A stretch of DNA of 64,000 bases from Saccharothrix sp. NRRL B-16348 (GCF_001280085.1 NZ_LGED01000091.1:62001-126000); one strand, 5' to 3'. Numbered from the stretch's first letter, positions 53,028-63,497 are shown. Translations and numbers: made by a program. Notes: generated from the letters alone by a model not told the origin.

Positions 53028-54122
53028 TTAAGAGGTGAGGCGGGTGGTGGCGGTGGCGATGGCCGAGTCGGTGGCGGTCAGGGCGATGCGGACGTGCCGG
53101 TCGCCCGTCGGGCCGTAGAACGTGCCCGGAGCGGCCAGGATGCCGCGGTCCGCCAGCCACGCGACGGTGTCCCAGGCGTTCTCGCCGTCACGGGTCGACC
53201 ACAGGTACAGGCCGGCCTCGGAGTGGTCCACGGTGAAGCCCGCCGCGGTCAACGCGGGCAGCAGCACGGCACGCCGCGCCCGGTAACGCTCCCGCTGCTC
53301 CGCCACGTGCGCGTCGTCGTTCAGAGCCGCCGTGATCGCCGCCTGCACGGGCCGGGGCACGATCATCCCCGCGTGCTTGCGCACCTCCAGCAACGACGCC
53401 ACCAGCGCCGGATCGCCCGTCACGAACCCCGCGCGGTACCCGGCCAGGCTGGACGACTTCGACAACGAGTGCACGGCCAGCACCCCGTCCAGCGCACCGC
53501 CGTTGACCGACGGCAGCAGCACGGACACCGGCTGCGCGTCCCACGCCAGCGCCAGGTAGCACTCGTCGGACGCGACGACCGCCCCGACCGCCCGCGCGTC
53601 GGCCACGGCCTGCGCCAGCTGCGCCTCCGACAGCACCCGACCGGTCGGGTTGGACGGCGAGTTCAGCCACACCAGGGACGTCCCGGCCGGCGGCGGCTCA
53701 CCGTCGGCCAGCCGCACGGGAGTGGCGCCCGCCAGCCGCGCACCCACCTCGTACGTCGGGTACGCCAACGCCGGGATGGCCACCACGTCGCCCGGCCCCA
53801 GGCCCAGCAACGTCGGCAGCCACGCCACCAGCTCCTTCGACCCGATGGTCGGCAGCACCGCCGCCGGGTCGAGCCCGACCACGCCGTGCCGCCGCGCCAA
53901 CGCGCCCACGACCGCCTCGCGCAACGCCGGCGTGCCGTGCGTCGTGGGGTAGCCGGGCTGGTCGGCGACCGTGCCGAGGGCGTGCCGGATCAGCTCCGGG
54001 ACCGGGTCCACCGGCGTGCCGATGGACAGGTCGACCACGCCACCAGGGTGCGCGCGCGCCTTGGCGGCGTGGTCGGCCAGCGAGTCCCAGGGGAAGTCCG
54101 GGAGCCTCCTGCTGAACGTCAC
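53028..54122 (-). CDS. dapC: Succinyldiaminopimelate transaminase DapC
   Basis: A 364-residue PLP fold-type I aminotransferase (glutamate + succinylamino-oxopimelate). GTG 54122 overlaps the ferredoxin stop as [45 protein letters not shown], the Asp in [10 protein letters not shown] and the PLP-binding Lys in [15 protein letters not shown] are all in order. Orthologous to Rv1178 by position beside fdxC. Works in the pathway served by dapD and dapE. Confidence 0.92.
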   Translation of the reverse strand: MTFSRRLPDFPWDSLADHAAKARAHPGGVVDLSIGTPVDPVPELIRHALGTVADQPGYPTTHGTPALREAVVGALARRHGVVGLDPAAVLPTIGSKELVAWLPTLLGLGPGDVVAIPALAYPTYEVGARLAGATPVRLADGEPPPAGTSLVWLNSPSNPTGRVLSEAQLAQAVADARAVGAVVASDECYLALAWDAQPVSVLLPSVNGGALDGVLAVHSLSKSSSLAGYRAGFVTGDPALVASLLEVRKHAGMIVPRPVQAAITAALNDDAHVAEQRERYRARRAVLLPALTAAGFTVDHSEAGLYLWSTRDGENAWDTVAWLADRGILAAPGTFYGPTGDRHVRIALTATDSAIATATTRLTS

Positions 54123-54445
54123 TCGTGCGACGCCTGCGGGGGGAGAGCCTTGATGAACGCGGGGTCGGCGCTGACCTTGCCGACCTTGGAGGCGCCGCCC
54201 GGGGACCCCAGTTCGTCGAAGAAGTCCACGTTCGCCTTCGTGTACTCCTTCCACTCGTCCGGGACGTCGTCCTCGTAGTAGATGGCCTCGACGGGGCACA
54301 CCGGCTCGCAAGCACCACAGTCGACGCACTCATCCGGGTGGATGTAGAGCATCCGGTCGCCTTCGTAGATGCAGTCGACGGGGCACTCTTCGATGCACGC
54401 CTTGTCGAGCACGTCCACGCACGGCTGGGCGATCACATAGGTCAC
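54119..54445 (-). CDS. fdxC: Seven-iron ferredoxin FdxC
   Basis: A 108-residue ferredoxin of the mycobacterial 7Fe type: the first cluster region [21 protein letters not shown] with one Cys missing from the 4Fe pattern (3Fe-4S), then [16 protein letters not shown] for the [4Fe-4S] cluster, followed by a 50-residue C-terminal extension [21 protein letters not shown]. Electron carrier, perhaps to P450s. Nearly the same sequence as Rv1177 and same place next to dapC. Confidence 0.95.
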   Translation of the reverse strand: MTYVIAQPCVDVLDKACIEECPVDCIYEGDRMLYIHPDECVDCGACEPVCPVEAIYYEDDVPDEWKEYTKANVDFFDELGSPGGASKVGKVSADPAFIKALPPQASHE

Positions 54446-54591
54446 TGCGCTCTCCTGCTCTTGTTCTGGTCCACACCGCGCAAGCCGGAGAGTACGCGGC
54501 GGAGTCGATTGTCCAACGCTCAGGCTTGCCTTATCAGCACCGTGCTCCAGCTCACAGACCGCCGCCCACCCGGGCGGGGCACCATGCGGGG

Positions 54592-55329
54592 GTGGAGCAC
54601 GTCACCGACTTGGAGCAGCGGTGCGCCGACGCGTGGCCGGCGCTGGTCGACCGGCCGCTCGGGCAGTGGCGGCTGCGGGCCGCAGGCGGGTTCACCGGAC
54701 GGGCCAACAGCGCTCTGACCACGGGCGATCCGGGCGTCCCGGTCGCCGACGCGCTCACCGAAGTGATCGACTTCGCGACCTCCAACGGCATCAAACCGGC
54801 CGCCCACGTGGTCATCGGAGCGCCCGCCGAGGCGGCGGTGGCGGCGGCGGGCTGGCGGGTCGACGTGGACCACCCGGGCGGCGCGGAGTCGCTGGTGATG
54901 ACGGGCCGACCGGCTGGGTTCGCCACCCCGAAGGACGCCGAGGTGGACATTTCGGACAGCCCTTCTCCCGGATGGTGGGAGCTGGCCGCGCAGCCCGACC
55001 CCACGCCCGCGCAACGGCACGTGCTCGCGTCCGGCGCGCAGGTCGGTTTCGGCACGGTCGTCGCCGGCGGCCGGGTGCTGGCCGCCGTGCGCGGCGCCGT
55101 CGTCGGCGACCTGCTGCACGTGGCACGGCTCGCCGTCCGCCCCGAGGCACGCCGGCTCGGCCTGGCGCGGAGGCTGATGGGTGGCCTGGCGGCGTGGGCC
55201 GTCGACCGGGGCGCGACGACGTGCGCGTTGCAGGTGGCCGAGCACAACAAGCCCGCGATCACGCTGTACGAGTCGCTGGGCTGCGTCGAGCACCACCGCT
55301 ACCGCTACTGGGTGTCGAACCACGCGTAG
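54592..55329 (+). CDS. GNAT family N-acetyltransferase
   Basis: A 245-residue protein from GTG 54592. An N-terminal GNAT-like part ([21 protein letters not shown], about 1-115) is followed by the active GNAT domain with [22 protein letters not shown] near residue 185, which is the acetyl-CoA binding motif (R-x-x-G-x-A), and [19 protein letters not shown], ending in HHRYRYWV. It acetylates an amine substrate using acetyl-CoA. Its 3' end overlaps the convergent gene by 25 bp. Confidence 0.88.
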   Translation: MEHVTDLEQRCADAWPALVDRPLGQWRLRAAGGFTGRANSALTTGDPGVPVADALTEVIDFATSNGIKPAAHVVIGAPAEAAVAAAGWRVDVDHPGGAESLVMTGRPAGFATPKDAEVDISDSPSPGWWELAAQPDPTPAQRHVLASGAQVGFGTVVAGGRVLAAVRGAVVGDLLHVARLAVRPEARRLGLARRLMGGLAAWAVDRGATTCALQVAEHNKPAITLYESLGCVEHHRYRYWVSNHA

Positions 55330-56033
55330 GCGGCCTTGCGGACCCGTTTCAACGCCGAGCGCTCGCCGAAGTAGTCGCCCACCACGCCGACGACGGGCAG
55401 CATGCCCAGCGCCTGGTGGTAGAGGCGGCCCTGCGGGCGCTTGTCCAGCTCGTCCTCCAGCTTCCAGAGGACCTTGGCGAGCTTCCAGATGGTGGCGCCG
55501 ATCGCCCGGAACGTGGACCGCTCCCGCAGCTCCTCGGTGAGCTGGGCGGTCTGCTCGTCCTCCTTGCTCGGGTCCACCGGCAGCCCGTCGACCTCCCGCT
55601 GGAACAGCACGTGCGCGAGCAGCCGCACGCGGTCCTCGGTCGAGGTGAACCCGTGCTCCCCCGCGATCGCCGACAGCAGCAGCCCCTGCCCGGCCGCGCC
55701 GAGCGCCGACTGGATCGGCAGCCGGTCGGCGAGCACGCCGCCGATGCCGGGCAGCGCCGCGACCAGCGACACGACCCGGCCGACCCGGTTGAGCCAGAAC
55801 TCGTCGCGCTGGAGCACGTCCATCCGCGTCCACGCGGCCGTGCCCGGCACCTTCACCGCGGCCAGCTGGTCCCAGAGCTTGTCCACGAGCTTGCGGTCGG
55901 CGTCGCGCTCCACCTCGCGGTCGCGCAGGCCGAGCAGGTTCGCGTCGCGCAGGGTGTCCAGCAGCGGTCCCGTCGCCCGGACGAACGGGCGCAGCGCCCG
56001 CACCACGTCCCGGTCAGTGATCGTCTCCGGCAC
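55305..56033 (-). CDS. Unknown helical protein beside mshB
   Basis: A 242-residue protein from GTG 56033 (VPETITDRDVV), overlapping the membrane-protein gene by 20 bp. A helix-rich sequence with a weakly hydrophobic middle (IGGVLADRLPIQSALGAAGQGLLLSAIAG) and a later GMLPVVGVVGDYFGE that could associate with a membrane; ends basic. I recognise no domain with certainty. It is the last of a three-gene unit headed by mshB, so a role around mycothiol or the envelope is possible. Confidence 0.65.
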   Translation of the reverse strand: MPETITDRDVVRALRPFVRATGPLLDTLRDANLLGLRDREVERDADRKLVDKLWDQLAAVKVPGTAAWTRMDVLQRDEFWLNRVGRVVSLVAALPGIGGVLADRLPIQSALGAAGQGLLLSAIAGEHGFTSTEDRVRLLAHVLFQREVDGLPVDPSKEDEQTAQLTEELRERSTFRAIGATIWKLAKVLWKLEDELDKRPQGRLYHQALGMLPVVGVVGDYFGERSALKRVRKAAYAWFDTQ

Positions 56034-56406
56034 CGGCGATCCTCCCCATGTGCGCGCCCACCGCGATGGCGCCCGGCAACGCGCCCCCCGCGAACAGCAC
56101 CAGGGTGCGCCAGTCGTTGAGGAGTACCACGTCACCGCCCGGGCCGAACAGGCCGAACAGCAGCAACGTGCCGATCCACACCAGCAGCGGCGACACCGCG
56201 CCCAGCGTGCGGCGGGCGTGCCGCGAGGCGGCGACGACCAGCATCGGCGTGGTCACGATCGCGAGCAGCACCGTGATCGGGAACGGCAGGTCGTCCACCC
56301 GCGGCAGCAGCGTGCCGTCCAGCCGGGTCGGCAGGAAGAACAGCTCCAGCACCGCGAGCACGAACGCCGCGGCCGCGATCCCGACGAGAGCCAGGCGATC
56401 GGTCAA
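56014..56406 (-). CDS. Membrane protein downstream of mshB (Rv1171-type)
   Basis: A 130-residue protein from TTG 56406, which overlaps the mshB stop as TTGA. Four hydrophobic segments: LALVGIAAAAFVLAVLELFFLP, PFPITVLLAIVTTPMLVVAAS, VSPLLVWIGTLLLFGLFG, then TLVLFAGGALPGAIAVG. Size and position match the small membrane protein next to mshB in M. tuberculosis. Function is unknown. Coupled translation with mshB suggests co-regulation. Confidence 0.8.
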   Translation of the reverse strand: MTDRLALVGIAAAAFVLAVLELFFLPTRLDGTLLPRVDDLPFPITVLLAIVTTPMLVVAASRHARRTLGAVSPLLVWIGTLLLFGLFGPGGDVVLLNDWRTLVLFAGGALPGAIAVGAHMGRIAGAGDDH

Positions 56407-57242
56407 TCGAGCCCCCCGAACAGGTCCGTCTCCGCGCCCTCCGCGGGACCCTTGGCCAGCACGTAGTACTCGGCCTGCACGACGGGCTGCGCGATGCCGT
56501 TGGACAGCGCGTACGCGGCCCGGCCCGAGCCGTCCTGCCACACGCTGATCTGCGTGGAGTGCGCGCGCAGCGCCCTCAGCTTCGCGACCAGGTGCTCCGA
56601 GATGTCGATCGTGGTGGTGATCGCCGCGTCGTCGGTGACCGCCAGCTCGTCCTCGGCGGGCAGCCGCCACGGCAGGTCGCCGATCTCCGCCAACGCCGCC
56701 GCGCCCGCCTCGGTCGCGGCGCGGGACGTCACGGCGTGGAAGACGCGGTCGACGTCCGTCGCCGCCGCCGTGGTGATCTCGTGCGCCCGGATGTGGTCGG
56801 GGTGCCCGTAGCCGCCGAACGCGTCGTAGGTGACCACGACCTGCGGTTTCACCGACGCGATGATCTCGGCCAGGGCGGCGGTCTGCTCGTCGGCCGAGCC
56901 GTTGACGAACGCGCGCGGGTGGCCGTTCGCCTCGACGCCCGCCATCCCGGAGTCCCGCCAGCGGCCGATGCCGCCGAGGAACCGGTGGTCGGTCACGCCC
57001 AGCGCGGCACACGCCGATCTCAGTTCCGCGACCCGGTACCCGCCGAGCTGGTCGGCGTTGTCCGCGGTCAGCTCCTGGAGCGCGGGCGGGATGATCTCGC
57101 CCTCCTCGCCGAGGGTGCAGGTGACCACGGTGACGTGCACGCCCATCGCCGAGTACCGGGCGATCGTGCCGCCTGTCCACAGGCTTTCGTCGTCGGGGTG
57201 TGCGTGTACGAGCAGCAACCGTGGTGGAGCGGTGAGCGTCAC
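56403..57242 (-). CDS. mshB: Mycothiol biosynthesis deacetylase MshB
   Basis: A 279-residue zinc deacetylase that removes the N-acetyl group from GlcNAc-Ins, the second step of mycothiol synthesis. The metal and catalytic motif HAHPDDES (His15, Asp18) and the late GYGHPDHIRAHE (His147/His150) are conserved. GRWRDSGMAG, ALGVTDHRFLGG and TCTLGEEGEI are typical. GTG 57242 is the start. Mycothiol is confined to actinobacteria, which helps place the organism. First gene of a unit with two downstream membrane-linked genes. Confidence 0.95.
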   Translation of the reverse strand: MTLTAPPRLLLVHAHPDDESLWTGGTIARYSAMGVHVTVVTCTLGEEGEIIPPALQELTADNADQLGGYRVAELRSACAALGVTDHRFLGGIGRWRDSGMAGVEANGHPRAFVNGSADEQTAALAEIIASVKPQVVVTYDAFGGYGHPDHIRAHEITTAAATDVDRVFHAVTSRAATEAGAAALAEIGDLPWRLPAEDELAVTDDAAITTTIDISEHLVAKLRALRAHSTQISVWQDGSGRAAYALSNGIAQPVVQAEYYVLAKGPAEGAETDLFGGLD

Positions 57243-57324
57243 CGGAAGAGAGTAATCGGTGTGGAATTGCCGCTGCTCCGCAGGCGGCGCCCCACCCGCG
57301 ACCTCGCGGGTGGGGCGGCCGAAC

Positions 57325-58392
57325 TCAACCCACCAGGGCAGGCATGACCTCGGCGAAGTGGCACGCCGAGAGCGTGCCCTCGCCGTCGCCGCGCCGTTCC
57401 AGCTTCGGCTCCTCGACCGCGCAGATGTCCTGCGCCTTCCAGCAGCGGGTGCGGAAGCGGCAGCCCGACGGCGGGTTCACCGGCGACGGGACGTCACCCG
57501 TGAGCACGATCCGCTGGCGCCTGCGCTCGATCTTCGGGTTCGGCACCGGCACCGCGGACAGCAGCGCCTGCGTGTACGGGTGCATCGGCCGGGCGTAGAT
57601 GTCCTCCCGGTCGCCGATCTCGATGATCTTGCCGAGGTACATCACCGCGACCCGGTCGGAGATGTGCCGGACGACCGACAGGTCGTGCGCCACGAACAGG
57701 TACGCCAGGCCGAGGCGTTCCTGCAGCTCCTCCAGCAGGTTCACCACGCCCGCCTGCACCGACACGTCCAGCGCGGACACCGGCTCGTCCAGCACCACGA
57801 GCTTCGGGTTGAGCGCGAGCGCGCGGGCGATGCCGATGCGCTGGCGCTGGCCGCCGGAGAACTCGTGCGCGTACCGGTTGCGGTGCTCCGGGTTCAGGCC
57901 CACCAGCTCCATGAGCTCGTTGACCCGGTGCTGCACGTCCGAGCCGCCGTCCTGCGGCACGCCGTGGATCTTGAACGGCTCGGAGATCAGCTCGTTGATC
58001 TGCCAGCGCGGGTTCAGCGACGCGTACGGGTCCTGGAACACGATCTGCATGTCCCGGCGCACGGACCGCAGGCCCTTGCCCCGCAACGTGGTCAGCTCAC
58101 GGCCCTCGAACTTCACCGAGCCGGACGTCGGCTTGTGCAGCTGCAGGATCGCCCGACCGGTGGTGGACTTGCCGCAGCCGGACTCGCCGACCAGGCCGAG
58201 CGTCTCGCCCTGGTGCAGGTCGAAGCTGACACCGGACACCGCCTGGACCTGCCCCACCGTGCGCGGGATGATGCCGCCGCCGCGCACCGGGAACGACTTG
58301 ACCAGGTCCTTGACCTCCAGCAGCGGGGTCTCGCCCGGACGTGCGCCGGACTGGAGGCCACCGGCCTGGGGGTTGATGTCTGTCGAGGTCAT
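57325..58392 (-). CDS. Peptide ABC transporter ATPase (OppF/DppF-type)
   Basis: A 355-residue ATPase with Walker [10 protein letters not shown] (about 71-79), Q-loop [14 protein letters not shown], signature [10 protein letters not shown], Walker [15 protein letters not shown], and the C-terminal oligopeptide motif with four cysteines ([21 protein letters not shown]) that binds a [4Fe-4S] cluster in some homologues. It is the last gene of the peptide-transport operon; ATG 58392 overlaps the previous stop as ATGA. Together with the OppD-type ATPase it drives uptake of peptides. Confidence 0.9.
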   Translation of the reverse strand: MTSTDINPQAGGLQSGARPGETPLLEVKDLVKSFPVRGGGIIPRTVGQVQAVSGVSFDLHQGETLGLVGESGCGKSTTGRAILQLHKPTSGSVKFEGRELTTLRGKGLRSVRRDMQIVFQDPYASLNPRWQINELISEPFKIHGVPQDGGSDVQHRVNELMELVGLNPEHRNRYAHEFSGGQRQRIGIARALALNPKLVVLDEPVSALDVSVQAGVVNLLEELQERLGLAYLFVAHDLSVVRHISDRVAVMYLGKIIEIGDREDIYARPMHPYTQALLSAVPVPNPKIERRRQRIVLTGDVPSPVNPPSGCRFRTRCWKAQDICAVEEPKLERRGDGEGTLSACHFAEVMPALVG

Positions 58393-59576
58393 GAGGTCGG
58401 CCTCTCCTCTTCGTGCAACCGGGCTTCGACCACGTCGAGGTCCTCGCTCACCGGGATGTCCGGGTTCGCCATGGTCAGCGACGCGGGGTTCTCGACCACG
58501 CCGATCTCCTCGTGGGCGAACAGCCGCTGCGGGTTCTCGATGGTCGCCAGGTGCGCGGAGCGGTGGCACCGCGCGAAGTGGCCTGCCCGGTCGGTCTCCA
58601 GCAGCAGCGGCTCGGTCACGCGGCACTCGTCGATCGCCAACGGGCAGCGGGGCGAGAACGAGCAGCCCTGCGGCAGGTTCATCAGCGACGGCGGCGCGCC
58701 CTTGATCGGGGTGAGCCGCTTGCCCAGCAGGTTCGGGTTCGGGATCGACCCCAGCAGGCCGACGGTGTACGGCATCCGCTGCGCCTCGAAGACCTCGTCC
58801 ACGGTGCCCTGCTCGACGACCGTGCCGCCGTACATGACCTGCACGCGGTCCACCATGCCCGCCACCACGCCCAGGTCGTGCGTGATGACCATGATGCCCG
58901 CGCTCGTCTCGTCCCGGATGCGCAGCAGCGTGTCCAGGATCTGCGCCTGCACGGTCACGTCCAGCGCCGTGGTCGGCTCGTCCGCGATGATCACGTCCGG
59001 GTCGTTGATGATCGCCATCGCGATCATCGCGCGCTGCCGCATGCCGCCGGAGAACTCGTGCGGGTACTGCGACGCACGGCGGTCCGGCTGCGGGATGCCC
59101 ACCAGCTCCAGCGCCTCGACGGCCTTGGCCCAGGCGGCCTTCTTCGACACGTCGTGGTGTGCCCGGTGCGCCTCGGCGAGCTGCCAGCCCACCGTGTACA
59201 CCGGGTTCATCGACGTCATCGGGTCCTGGAAGATCATCGAGACGCCGTTGCCGCGGACCGGCTGCATCTGCTTGTAGTTCAGGCCGACGAGCTCGCGGTC
59301 CTTGAACTTGATCGACCCGCCGATCCTCGCGGTCTTGGGCAGCAGGCCCATGATCGCCATCGACGACACCGACTTGCCGGAACCCGACTCGCCCACGATG
59401 CCCAGCACCTCGCCGGGGCCGAGGGTGAACGACACGTCGCGCACCGCGTGCACGGTGCCGTCGTCGGTCGGGAAGTCCACCGACAGGTTCTCGACCCGGA
59501 GCAGCTTCTCGCCGCTGCCCGCGGTGTTCTCCCACGCCGAGGACTCCGGTGCGCCCATCACGTCCACCTCACTCAT
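58389..59576 (-). CDS. Peptide ABC transporter ATPase (OppD/DppD-type)
   Basis: A 395-residue ATPase. Walker [10 protein letters not shown] at about 63-71, Q-loop [14 protein letters not shown], signature [12 protein letters not shown], Walker [15 protein letters not shown], switch [13 protein letters not shown]-terminal oligopeptide extension with [21 protein letters not shown] further tail of some 60 residues ([19 protein letters not shown]..) goes past the usual end and is rich in acidic residues. ATG 59576 overlaps the permease stop as ATGA. Confidence 0.9.
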   Translation of the reverse strand: MSEVDVMGAPESSAWENTAGSGEKLLRVENLSVDFPTDDGTVHAVRDVSFTLGPGEVLGIVGESGSGKSVSSMAIMGLLPKTARIGGSIKFKDRELVGLNYKQMQPVRGNGVSMIFQDPMTSMNPVYTVGWQLAEAHRAHHDVSKKAAWAKAVEALELVGIPQPDRRASQYPHEFSGGMRQRAMIAMAIINDPDVIIADEPTTALDVTVQAQILDTLLRIRDETSAGIMVITHDLGVVAGMVDRVQVMYGGTVVEQGTVDEVFEAQRMPYTVGLLGSIPNPNLLGKRLTPIKGAPPSLMNLPQGCSFSPRCPLAIDECRVTEPLLLETDRAGHFARCHRSAHLATIENPQRLFAHEEIGVVENPASLTMANPDIPVSEDLDVVEARLHEEERPTS

Positions 59577-60532
59577 GCCTTCACCCTCTTCTGCCGCGGG
59601 TCGAAGGCGTCCCGAAGACCGTCGCCGATGAAGTTCACCGCGAGCGAGATCAGCACGATGAACACGAACGGGGTGAGGAACAGCCACGGGTGCAGCGTCA
59701 ACTCGTTCTTGTTCAGGCTGATCATCAGACCCAGCGACGTGTCCGGGCTCTGCACGCCGAGGCCGATGAACGACAGCGCGGCCTCCAGCAGCACGGCCTG
59801 CGCGATCGCCAGCGTGGCGTTCACGATGATCACGTCGACGGTGTTGGGCAGGATGTGCCGGAACACGATGCGGAACGTGGACGCGCCCAACGCGCGGGCC
59901 GCCTCCACGAACTCCTTCTCGCGCAGCGACAGCACCATGCCGCGGATCACGCGGGCGATCGACAGCCACATGATCAGACCCAGGTAGAGGGCCACGATCA
60001 GCCAGTTGCTGCCGCCGCTGCCGCCCGCCACCGACACCACGAAGCTGTTGCGCACCAGCACCGCCGCGATGACCAGGCTGGGGATCACCAGCAGCAGGTC
60101 GATGAAGCGGCTGATCAGCGTGTCGACCCAGCCCCGCATGTACCCGGCGACCGCGCCGAGCACCACGCCGATCACGGTGGACAGGAACGCCACCATGAGC
60201 GCGATCTGCAGCGAGAACTGGATGCCGCGGATGATGAGCGCGACCATGTCGCCGCCCAGCCGGTCCGTGCCGAACGGGTGGTCGCCGCTGGGCGGCAGGT
60301 ACCGGCGGAAGCCCAGGTCGGTGTACGAGTACTTCCAGAACACACCGCCCAGGAAGGCGAACAGCACCAGCACCACGAACAGGACCAGGCCGAACAGCGC
60401 GGCCTTGTGCCGGGTGAACCGGCGCAGGATGACCTGCCACTGCTTGCGCGCCGTGGTCGTGTCGAACGTGCTCGCCTCGCCGCCCGACTGGGGCGCGGGC
60501 GCCTGCGCCACGGGGGAACCGATCTCAGTCAA
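59573..60532 (-). CDS. Peptide ABC transporter permease (OppC/DppC-type)
   Basis: A 319-residue permease from TTG 60532, overlapping the OppB-type gene by 8 bp. Charged N-terminus, then six helices. The EAA-type loop reads LSLREKEFVEAARALGAS then FRIVFRHILPN near residue 210-235. GDHPFGTDRLGGDMV near residue 85 is the OppC-typical N-terminal block. It forms the membrane pore with the OppB-type subunit for peptide uptake. Confidence 0.92.
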   Translation of the reverse strand: MTEIGSPVAQAPAPQSGGEASTFDTTTARKQWQVILRRFTRHKAALFGLVLFVVLVLFAFLGGVFWKYSYTDLGFRRYLPPSGDHPFGTDRLGGDMVALIIRGIQFSLQIALMVAFLSTVIGVVLGAVAGYMRGWVDTLISRFIDLLLVIPSLVIAAVLVRNSFVVSVAGGSGGSNWLIVALYLGLIMWLSIARVIRGMVLSLREKEFVEAARALGASTFRIVFRHILPNTVDVIIVNATLAIAQAVLLEAALSFIGLGVQSPDTSLGLMISLNKNELTLHPWLFLTPFVFIVLISLAVNFIGDGLRDAFDPRQKRVKA

Positions 60533-61523
60533 GGCGAATCCTCGGGTCCAGGAAGGCGTACAGGATGTCCGCGATCAGGTTGAACACGATGATGAACACG
60601 GCCGTGAGCATCATGAAGCCGAGCACCTGGTAGGGCTCGATCTTCGTGATGGCCTCGACGATGAACTTGCCCATTCCGGACCAGCTGAAGACCGTTTCCG
60701 TGATCACCGCGCCACCGAAGCCGGCGCCGATGTTGAGGGAGGAGACCGTGATGATCGGGATGAGCGCGTTGCGGAACGCGTGCCGGAAGATCGACCGCGC
60801 CTCCGAAATGCCCTTCGCCTGCGCCGTGCGGACGTAGTCGGCGTTGAGCGTCTCCAGCATCGAGGCGCGCTGGAAACGGCTGTAGAGGGCGAACTGGATG
60901 ACCACCAGCGAAATGGTGGGCAGGATGTAGGCGCCGCTGTACTGGAACACCTGTTCGCCGAAGCTGCCGCCGAACCCGTCGCCCGGCGGACCCGCCGTGA
61001 TGATCCAGCGGTCGGCCCCGATGGACTCCAGCCAGTTGTTCAGCTCGATACCACCGGCCTTGAGCACCAGTGCCACGCAGAACAACGGCATCGAGAACAT
61101 CGCGAACGATATACCGGTCGCTGTGTAGTCGAATATCGAGTACTGTCTGACCGCGCCGATGACGCCGACGGCGATACCGAGCAGCAGCGCGATGAGCTCC
61201 GCGCCGAGGATCAGCCGCAGCGTCACGCCGAAGGCCTTGAGCAGCTCGTCCTTGACCGGCTTGCCCGCGTTGCCGGGGACGACGGACTCGCCCCAGTCGC
61301 CGGTCACGAAGTCGCCCGCCCAGGCGACGTAGCGCTCCATGAACGGCTTGTTGTAGCCCGTCCGCTCGTACGCGGCGGTGATCTCCGCCGGTGTCCGGGG
61401 TTTCTGGAGCTTCCACTCGCCGAGGGGGTCACCCATGGCATTGACGAGACCGAAGCAGAGGAATGAAGCGACGATCAACAGCGGAATCGAGATCAACAAC
61501 CGCCGGATTATGTAACGGAACAT
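60525..61523 (-). CDS. Peptide ABC transporter permease (OppB/DppB-type)
   Basis: A 332-residue permease from ATG 61523. MFRYIIRRLLISIPLLIVASFLCFGL is the standard OppB N-terminus. The external loop after helix 1 has an actinobacterial form (RTPAEITAAYERTGYNKPFMERYVAW). The EAA-type loop is ADYVRTAQAKGISEARSIFRHAFRNAL near residue 230-255. Between it and the upstream binding-protein gene (147 bp) sits a 15-bp-stem hairpin. Confidence 0.92.
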   Translation of the reverse strand: MFRYIIRRLLISIPLLIVASFLCFGLVNAMGDPLGEWKLQKPRTPAEITAAYERTGYNKPFMERYVAWAGDFVTGDWGESVVPGNAGKPVKDELLKAFGVTLRLILGAELIALLLGIAVGVIGAVRQYSIFDYTATGISFAMFSMPLFCVALVLKAGGIELNNWLESIGADRWIITAGPPGDGFGGSFGEQVFQYSGAYILPTISLVVIQFALYSRFQRASMLETLNADYVRTAQAKGISEARSIFRHAFRNALIPIITVSSLNIGAGFGGAVITETVFSWSGMGKFIVEAITKIEPYQVLGFMMLTAVFIIVFNLIADILYAFLDPRIRLD

Positions 61524-61592
61524 GACGAGTCTCTAGTCTCCCTAGGCACCCCCGCGTGCAAGCGTGGGAGCCTACCGGACGCGGACACCGTC

Positions 61593-61627
61593 CGGGGGGC
61601 CGGTGCTTGTGGCACCGGCCCCCCGGC
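61593..61627 (-). terminator. Strong intra-operon hairpin between binding protein and permeases
   Basis: A perfect 15-bp stem CCGGGGGGCCGGTGC (61593-61607) and its inverse (61613-61627) with a 5-base loop lies 44 bp past the binding-protein stop, and ahead of the permease genes. No T-run. It could end part of transcription or protect the 3' end of the binding-protein mRNA, giving more binding protein than transporter. Confidence 0.7.
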
Positions 61628-61670
61628 GGTTGGGTAGTGCTCAGCTATCTGGACTCACCGAGCCCGGCTG

Positions 61671-63497
61671 TTACTTCTTCTTCTGCCAGGCGTACAGGTT
61701 CCAGGTGACACCGCCACCGACACCGATGTACGAGATCGGGCCGATCTCCGCGCTCGACGCCGCGAAGTCGGTCAACTGGAACAGCGGGACGCTGTGCAGG
61801 TCATCCCGCATGATCTTGTCCGCGTCGTTCATCATCGTGATGCGCTTCTGGTAGTCGAGCTCGCCGTTCGCGGCCGCCCACTTCTCCGTCAACGCGGCGG
61901 AGTCGTAGTTGTTGTAGTTGGCCGTGCCGCCCTTGTCCTTCTGGGCGTAGTTGCCGTACGCACCGGCCTTCAGCGGCTGGCCGACCCACGCGAACAGCGC
62001 GGCTTCGAACTCGCTCGCCGGGAGGCGCTTGTCGTTGAAGTCGGCAGCCTGGTCGTCGACGATCTCGATGCCGGCCTGCTTGCACTTGTCCTGCAGGACG
62101 CGCACGGTGTCCGCACGACGCTGGACGATCTTGTGGCCCAGCTTGAAGGAGGCGCGGAACTCGCCCTTGGTGTAGATGCCGTCGGCGCCCTGCTTCCAGC
62201 CGCCGTCCTCGAGCGTCTTCTTGGCCGCCGCGACGTCACCCTTGCCGGTGTCGCTGTAGTGGTCCTCGTAGCCGACCTCGTTCGGCATGAACGTCAGGCT
62301 GCCCAGCGGCTTGGCGTTGGGGTCCACGTCCGAGACCAGCTTCTCGACCAGTCCGTCGCGGTCGAAGCACTGGGCGATCGCCGTGCGCAGGTCCTTGTTC
62401 TCCTTGAACAGGGGCAGCGCCATGTTGAAGTCGACGTGCTCGTAGGTCTGGCCACCGGCCGCGAAGACGTTGAACGAGCTGTCACCGCGCAGCTGCTGCG
62501 CGACGGCCGCGTCCGCCTGCGGGGCGATGACCTGGACTTCCTTGTTCTGCAGCTGCTGAGCGGCAGACTGGGCGTCCGTGTTCGTCTTCAGGATGACCTT
62601 GGACGGGCCACCGGGGTTGCCCCACCACTTCGGGTTGCGCTCCAGGACCGTCTGGTCCTTGAGGTCCGCCGAGACGATCATGTACGGGCCGCCGGACAGC
62701 GCGACCGCCGGGTCGAAGCCCCGCCAGCCGTTGGTGTACCAGTCGGCGATCTTCTTGACCGTCTCGTCGTTCTGCGCGGGCGAGATCTTGGTGATGTCCG
62801 CGGTCCCGGTCTTCTGCTCCAGGATGTGCGCCGGCAGCAGGCTGTCGCTACCGGGCTGCGAGAACAGGGCGCGGTAGTCCGCGAACGCCTTGTCCTTGAA
62901 GAACGTGGTGGTGATGGTCTTGCCGTCGTCGGAGCACTCGAGCTTCTCGATGTCCTTGTAGCCCGTGTCGGACGAGTCGAAGATCGAGGCTTCCGAGCCG
63001 TCCTCACCCTTGACGGTGGCCTTGCTCGACGCGGCCAGCCACTTGAGGTGGAAGTCGTCGCAGTCGATGGCTTCGCCATCGGACCAGACGGCGGCCTTCT
63101 GCACCTTCCACTCGATCGTCTGCGGGTCGGTCGACGTGACCTTGATGGACTCCATCAGGTCACCGTCGATCTTGATGATGACCTTGCCGTCGACCAGCTC
63201 GGTGATGTACGGCGAGGGCTGGACGTTCGACAGCGCGATGGTGCTCGCGAAGTTGTTCGTCGCGCCGATGTTGTTGTTGTAGTTGCTGAAGCCCTCTTCG
63301 ACGGCGATCGCGACCTCGCCGATGTCCTCCACCTTCGGACGCTTCAACAGCTCGTCCTGACCACCGATCGCGCCGGGGTCGAGGTCCTGCGGCCCGCCTT
63401 GATCGCCGCTGCCCGAGCCGCCGCCGCCACACGCACTCAGCACGAGCGCGGCGGAAGTCAACAGCGCAAGCGCCGAGACAGCCTTTGATCTCCTCAT
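61671..63497 (-). CDS. Peptide-binding lipoprotein (OppA/DppA-type, SBP_bac_5)
   Basis: A 608-residue lipoprotein. ATG 63497 gives MRRSKAVSALALLTSAALVLS-AC with lipobox LSAC and lipidated Cys23; AGGAGGG precedes by about 11 bases. The mature protein has a Gly/Ser linker, then the SBP_bac_5 fold with VWSDGEAIDCDDFHLKW and NPKWWGNPGG, ALPLFKENKDLRTAIAQCFDRDGL and C-terminal YDSAALTEKWAAANGELDYQ. Binds peptides outside the membrane. Gene order SBP-B-C-D-F, all on the minus strand; the promoter should lie in 63498-63788. Confidence 0.92.
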   Translation of the reverse strand: MRRSKAVSALALLTSAALVLSACGGGGSGSGDQGGPQDLDPGAIGGQDELLKRPKVEDIGEVAIAVEEGFSNYNNNIGATNNFASTIALSNVQPSPYITELVDGKVIIKIDGDLMESIKVTSTDPQTIEWKVQKAAVWSDGEAIDCDDFHLKWLAASSKATVKGEDGSEASIFDSSDTGYKDIEKLECSDDGKTITTTFFKDKAFADYRALFSQPGSDSLLPAHILEQKTGTADITKISPAQNDETVKKIADWYTNGWRGFDPAVALSGGPYMIVSADLKDQTVLERNPKWWGNPGGPSKVILKTNTDAQSAAQQLQNKEVQVIAPQADAAVAQQLRGDSSFNVFAAGGQTYEHVDFNMALPLFKENKDLRTAIAQCFDRDGLVEKLVSDVDPNAKPLGSLTFMPNEVGYEDHYSDTGKGDVAAAKKTLEDGGWKQGADGIYTKGEFRASFKLGHKIVQRRADTVRVLQDKCKQAGIEIVDDQAADFNDKRLPASEFEAALFAWVGQPLKAGAYGNYAQKDKGGTANYNNYDSAALTEKWAAANGELDYQKRITMMNDADKIMRDDLHSVPLFQLTDFAASSAEIGPISYIGVGGGVTWNLYAWQKKK

